Source: Syntrophaceae bacterium UBA6087 (GTDB taxonomy: Bacteria > Desulfobacterota > Desulfomonilia > UBA1062). From it: DNA of 64,000 bases. Shown here piece by piece: positions 62,857 through 64,000 of this stretch. Every line of letters begins with the position of its first letter. Positions within the stretch are counted from its first letter, which is position 1. The position numbers and the translations under genes were made by a program. The DNA lies in NCBI GenBank assembly GCA_002448235.1, contig DIXF01000014.1, positions 1 through 64,000 on the forward strand. Direction: 5' to 3'. Under the pieces are notes generated by a model. It was given only the letters and a program-made list of their open reading frames with translations, ran no database searches and was not told the origin of the DNA.

Positions 62857-63375
62857 ATGGCTAAGAAAGATAGTTTGCAGCATACCCTCGACAGGGTGAG
62901 GTCTCCCAGGGTCCAGATCACCTATGATGTAGAGGTCGGGGACTCCATCGAGAAAAAGGAGATCCCCTTCGTCGTCGGCGTGCTGGGTGACTTTTCCGGC
63001 AAGCCGGATGAGCCCCTGCCAAAGATGAAAGACCGGAAATTCGTCGAGATCGACCGGGACAACTTCAACAAGGTGCTCGAAGGATCGAAGCCGAGGGTGG
63101 CGTTCCGCGTGGACAACAAGCTCTCGAACGACGGCTCGCAGCTCGCGGTTGACTTACGCTTCAAGTCCATGGACGACTTCAACCCGGAAAACGTCGCCGA
63201 GCAGATCACCCCGGTGAGAAAGCTGGTGGAGGCGCGGAAAAGGCTCTCGGATCTCCTGAGCAAGCTCGACGGCAACGACAAGCTCGATGAGCTCCTCCAG
63301 GACATCATCTCCAACAACGAGGCCCTGAAGAAGCTCGAAAACGAGACCGGCTCGGCTTCGGAAGACAAGGAATAG
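62857..63375 (+). CDS. tssB: T6SS contractile sheath small subunit TssB
   Basis: A 172-residue TssB (VipA/ImpB) protein. RVQITYDVEVGDSIEKKEIP and FVVGVLGDFSGKP are the family signature, and PENVAEQITPVRKLVEAR follows. It pairs with TssC to form the sheath that contracts and drives the Hcp tube. AAAGGAGG precedes the ATG; it is 10 bases ahead of tssC. Confidence 0.96.
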   Translation: MAKKDSLQHTLDRVRSPRVQITYDVEVGDSIEKKEIPFVVGVLGDFSGKPDEPLPKMKDRKFVEIDRDNFNKVLEGSKPRVAFRVDNKLSNDGSQLAVDLRFKSMDDFNPENVAEQITPVRKLVEARKRLSDLLSKLDGNDKLDELLQDIISNNEALKKLENETGSASEDKE

Positions 63376-63385
63376 GGGGGGAGCT

Positions 63386-64000
63386 ATGGCGGACAAACAG
63401 AAAACAACCGAGCAGGCAGCGGCGGGAGTTGCCCAGGAAGAAAAGGGCCTCCTGGATCAGATCATCGACGAAGGCCGCATGGCCCGGAACGAGAATCAGC
63501 GTTCACACGCCAAGGACCTCATATCCGAGTTCGTGAGCCAGATCACCCAGGGCTCCATGGCCGTCTCCAAGGACACCGAGGCCATGATCAACGCGAGGAT
63601 CGCCCAGATCGACCGGCTCATCTCCGCGCAGCTGAACGAGGTACTGCACAACCCTGAGTTCCAGAAGCTCGAAGCGTCCTGGCGGGGCCTGTTTTATCTC
63701 GTGAACCAGAGCGAGACGGGGGAATCCCTGAAGATCAGGGTGATGAACGTCTCGAAGAAGGATCTGCTCAAGGACATGGAAAAGGCCTCCGAGTTCGATC
63801 AGTCCATGCTCTTCAAGAAGATCTACGAGGAAGAGTTCGGCATGTTCGGCGGCGCATCCTACGGCGCCTTGATCGGCGACTACGAGTTCAGCAGCCATCC
63901 CCAGGACCTGTCCCTGCTGGAAAAGGTCTCCCAGGTGGCAGCGGCGGCTCACGCGCCGTTCATCTCCGCCGCGTCGGCGCAGATGTTCAACCTCGACTCC
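63386..64000 (+). CDS. tssC: T6SS contractile sheath large subunit TssC (5' part)
   Basis: An open frame starting ATG GCG GAC AAA runs to the window edge, giving the first 205 residues of TssC (VipB/ImpC). LEASWRGLFYLVNQSETG and FGGASYGALIGDYEF then VAAAAHAPFISAASAQMF are diagnostic. The remaining 290 or so residues and the rest of the operon (expected hcp, tssE, tssF, tssG, clpV, vgrG) lie outside. Full family length is about 495 residues. Confidence 0.95.
   Translation, partial: MADKQKTTEQAAAGVAQEEKGLLDQIIDEGRMARNENQRSHAKDLISEFVSQITQGSMAVSKDTEAMINARIAQIDRLISAQLNEVLHNPEFQKLEASWRGLFYLVNQSETGESLKIRVMNVSKKDLLKDMEKASEFDQSMLFKKIYEEEFGMFGGASYGALIGDYEFSSHPQDLSLLEKVSQVAAAAHAPFISAASAQMFNLDS

Noticed and set aside
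61588..62883. A 431-codon minus-strand open frame opposite tssA
   Set aside because: TssA signatures on the plus strand are clear; the opposite frame is a shadow.
1..64000. CRISPR arrays, rRNA genes, integrases or insertion-sequence transposases
   Set aside because: I looked for spaced direct repeats, rRNA segments and transposase motifs and saw none. The only mobile-type element is the inverted repeat at 41365-41454.

Overview
The window reads as chromosomal DNA of a Gram-negative anaerobe. Proteobacterial-type gene blocks (thrS-infC-rpmI-rplT-pheS-pheT, a type VI secretion locus, a sigma-54 activator), selenocysteine machinery (selA) and acyl-CoA / propionyl-CoA enzymes together suggest a deltaproteobacterial (Desulfobacterota) lineage, perhaps syntrophic. 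This is an inference; no rRNA is present to settle it.

Region 1 (1-20.7 kb) is a surface-glycan region. It holds an acyltransferase, three family-2 glycosyltransferase modules, a YbhN/AglD-like membrane protein, a WecD-like N-acetyltransferase beside an RffA/WecE aminotransferase, GDP-mannose dehydratase and GDP-fucose synthase (gmd-fcl), three methyltransferase modules (one fused to a glycosyltransferase), and four large proteins that join a multi-pass membrane domain to TPR repeats. Those four resemble eukaryotic TMTC glycosyltransferases. Region 2 (20.7-31.4 kb) is mixed: an orphan protein with an R-x4-H motif, selA, an RluD-type pseudouridine synthase, a DciA/DUF721 protein, an acyl-CoA dehydrogenase with a palindromic operator across its promoter, a TetR regulator, tRNA-Leu, ribF, a metallophosphoesterase, a GntR/FadR regulator and a HAD phosphatase.

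Region 3 (31.5-38.8 kb) is the translation block tRNA-Val-thrS-infC-rpmI-rplT-pheS-pheT. infC probably uses an AUA start codon. Region 4 (38.8-42.8 kb) holds a zinc-ribbon protein, LemA, an M48 protease with extra zinc ribbons, a perfect 26-bp inverted repeat lying between two convergent genes and supplying sequence for both stop codons, a small membrane protein and an RMD1/DUF155 protein. Region 5 (42.8-50.2 kb) is a carboxylate-use module: an OxlT-like transporter, a propionyl-CoA synthetase, and a CBS-PAS-AAA+-Fis activator whose likely target, a -24/-12 promoter with a dyad about 100 bp upstream, lies just in front of the synthetase. A divergent thiolase-like gene appears to give a leaderless mRNA.

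Region 6 (50.3 kb to the end) is a type VI secretion operon: a large protein with about twelve phosphothreonine-like motifs, a small protein possibly related to the TagH C-terminus, then tssJ-tssK-tssL-tssM-tagF-tagJ-tssA-tssB-tssC, with tssC cut by the window edge. The repeat-bearing first gene is the strongest candidate for an undescribed system: it looks like a multivalent docking scaffold for FHA-domain proteins acting in threonine-phosphorylation control of secretion.
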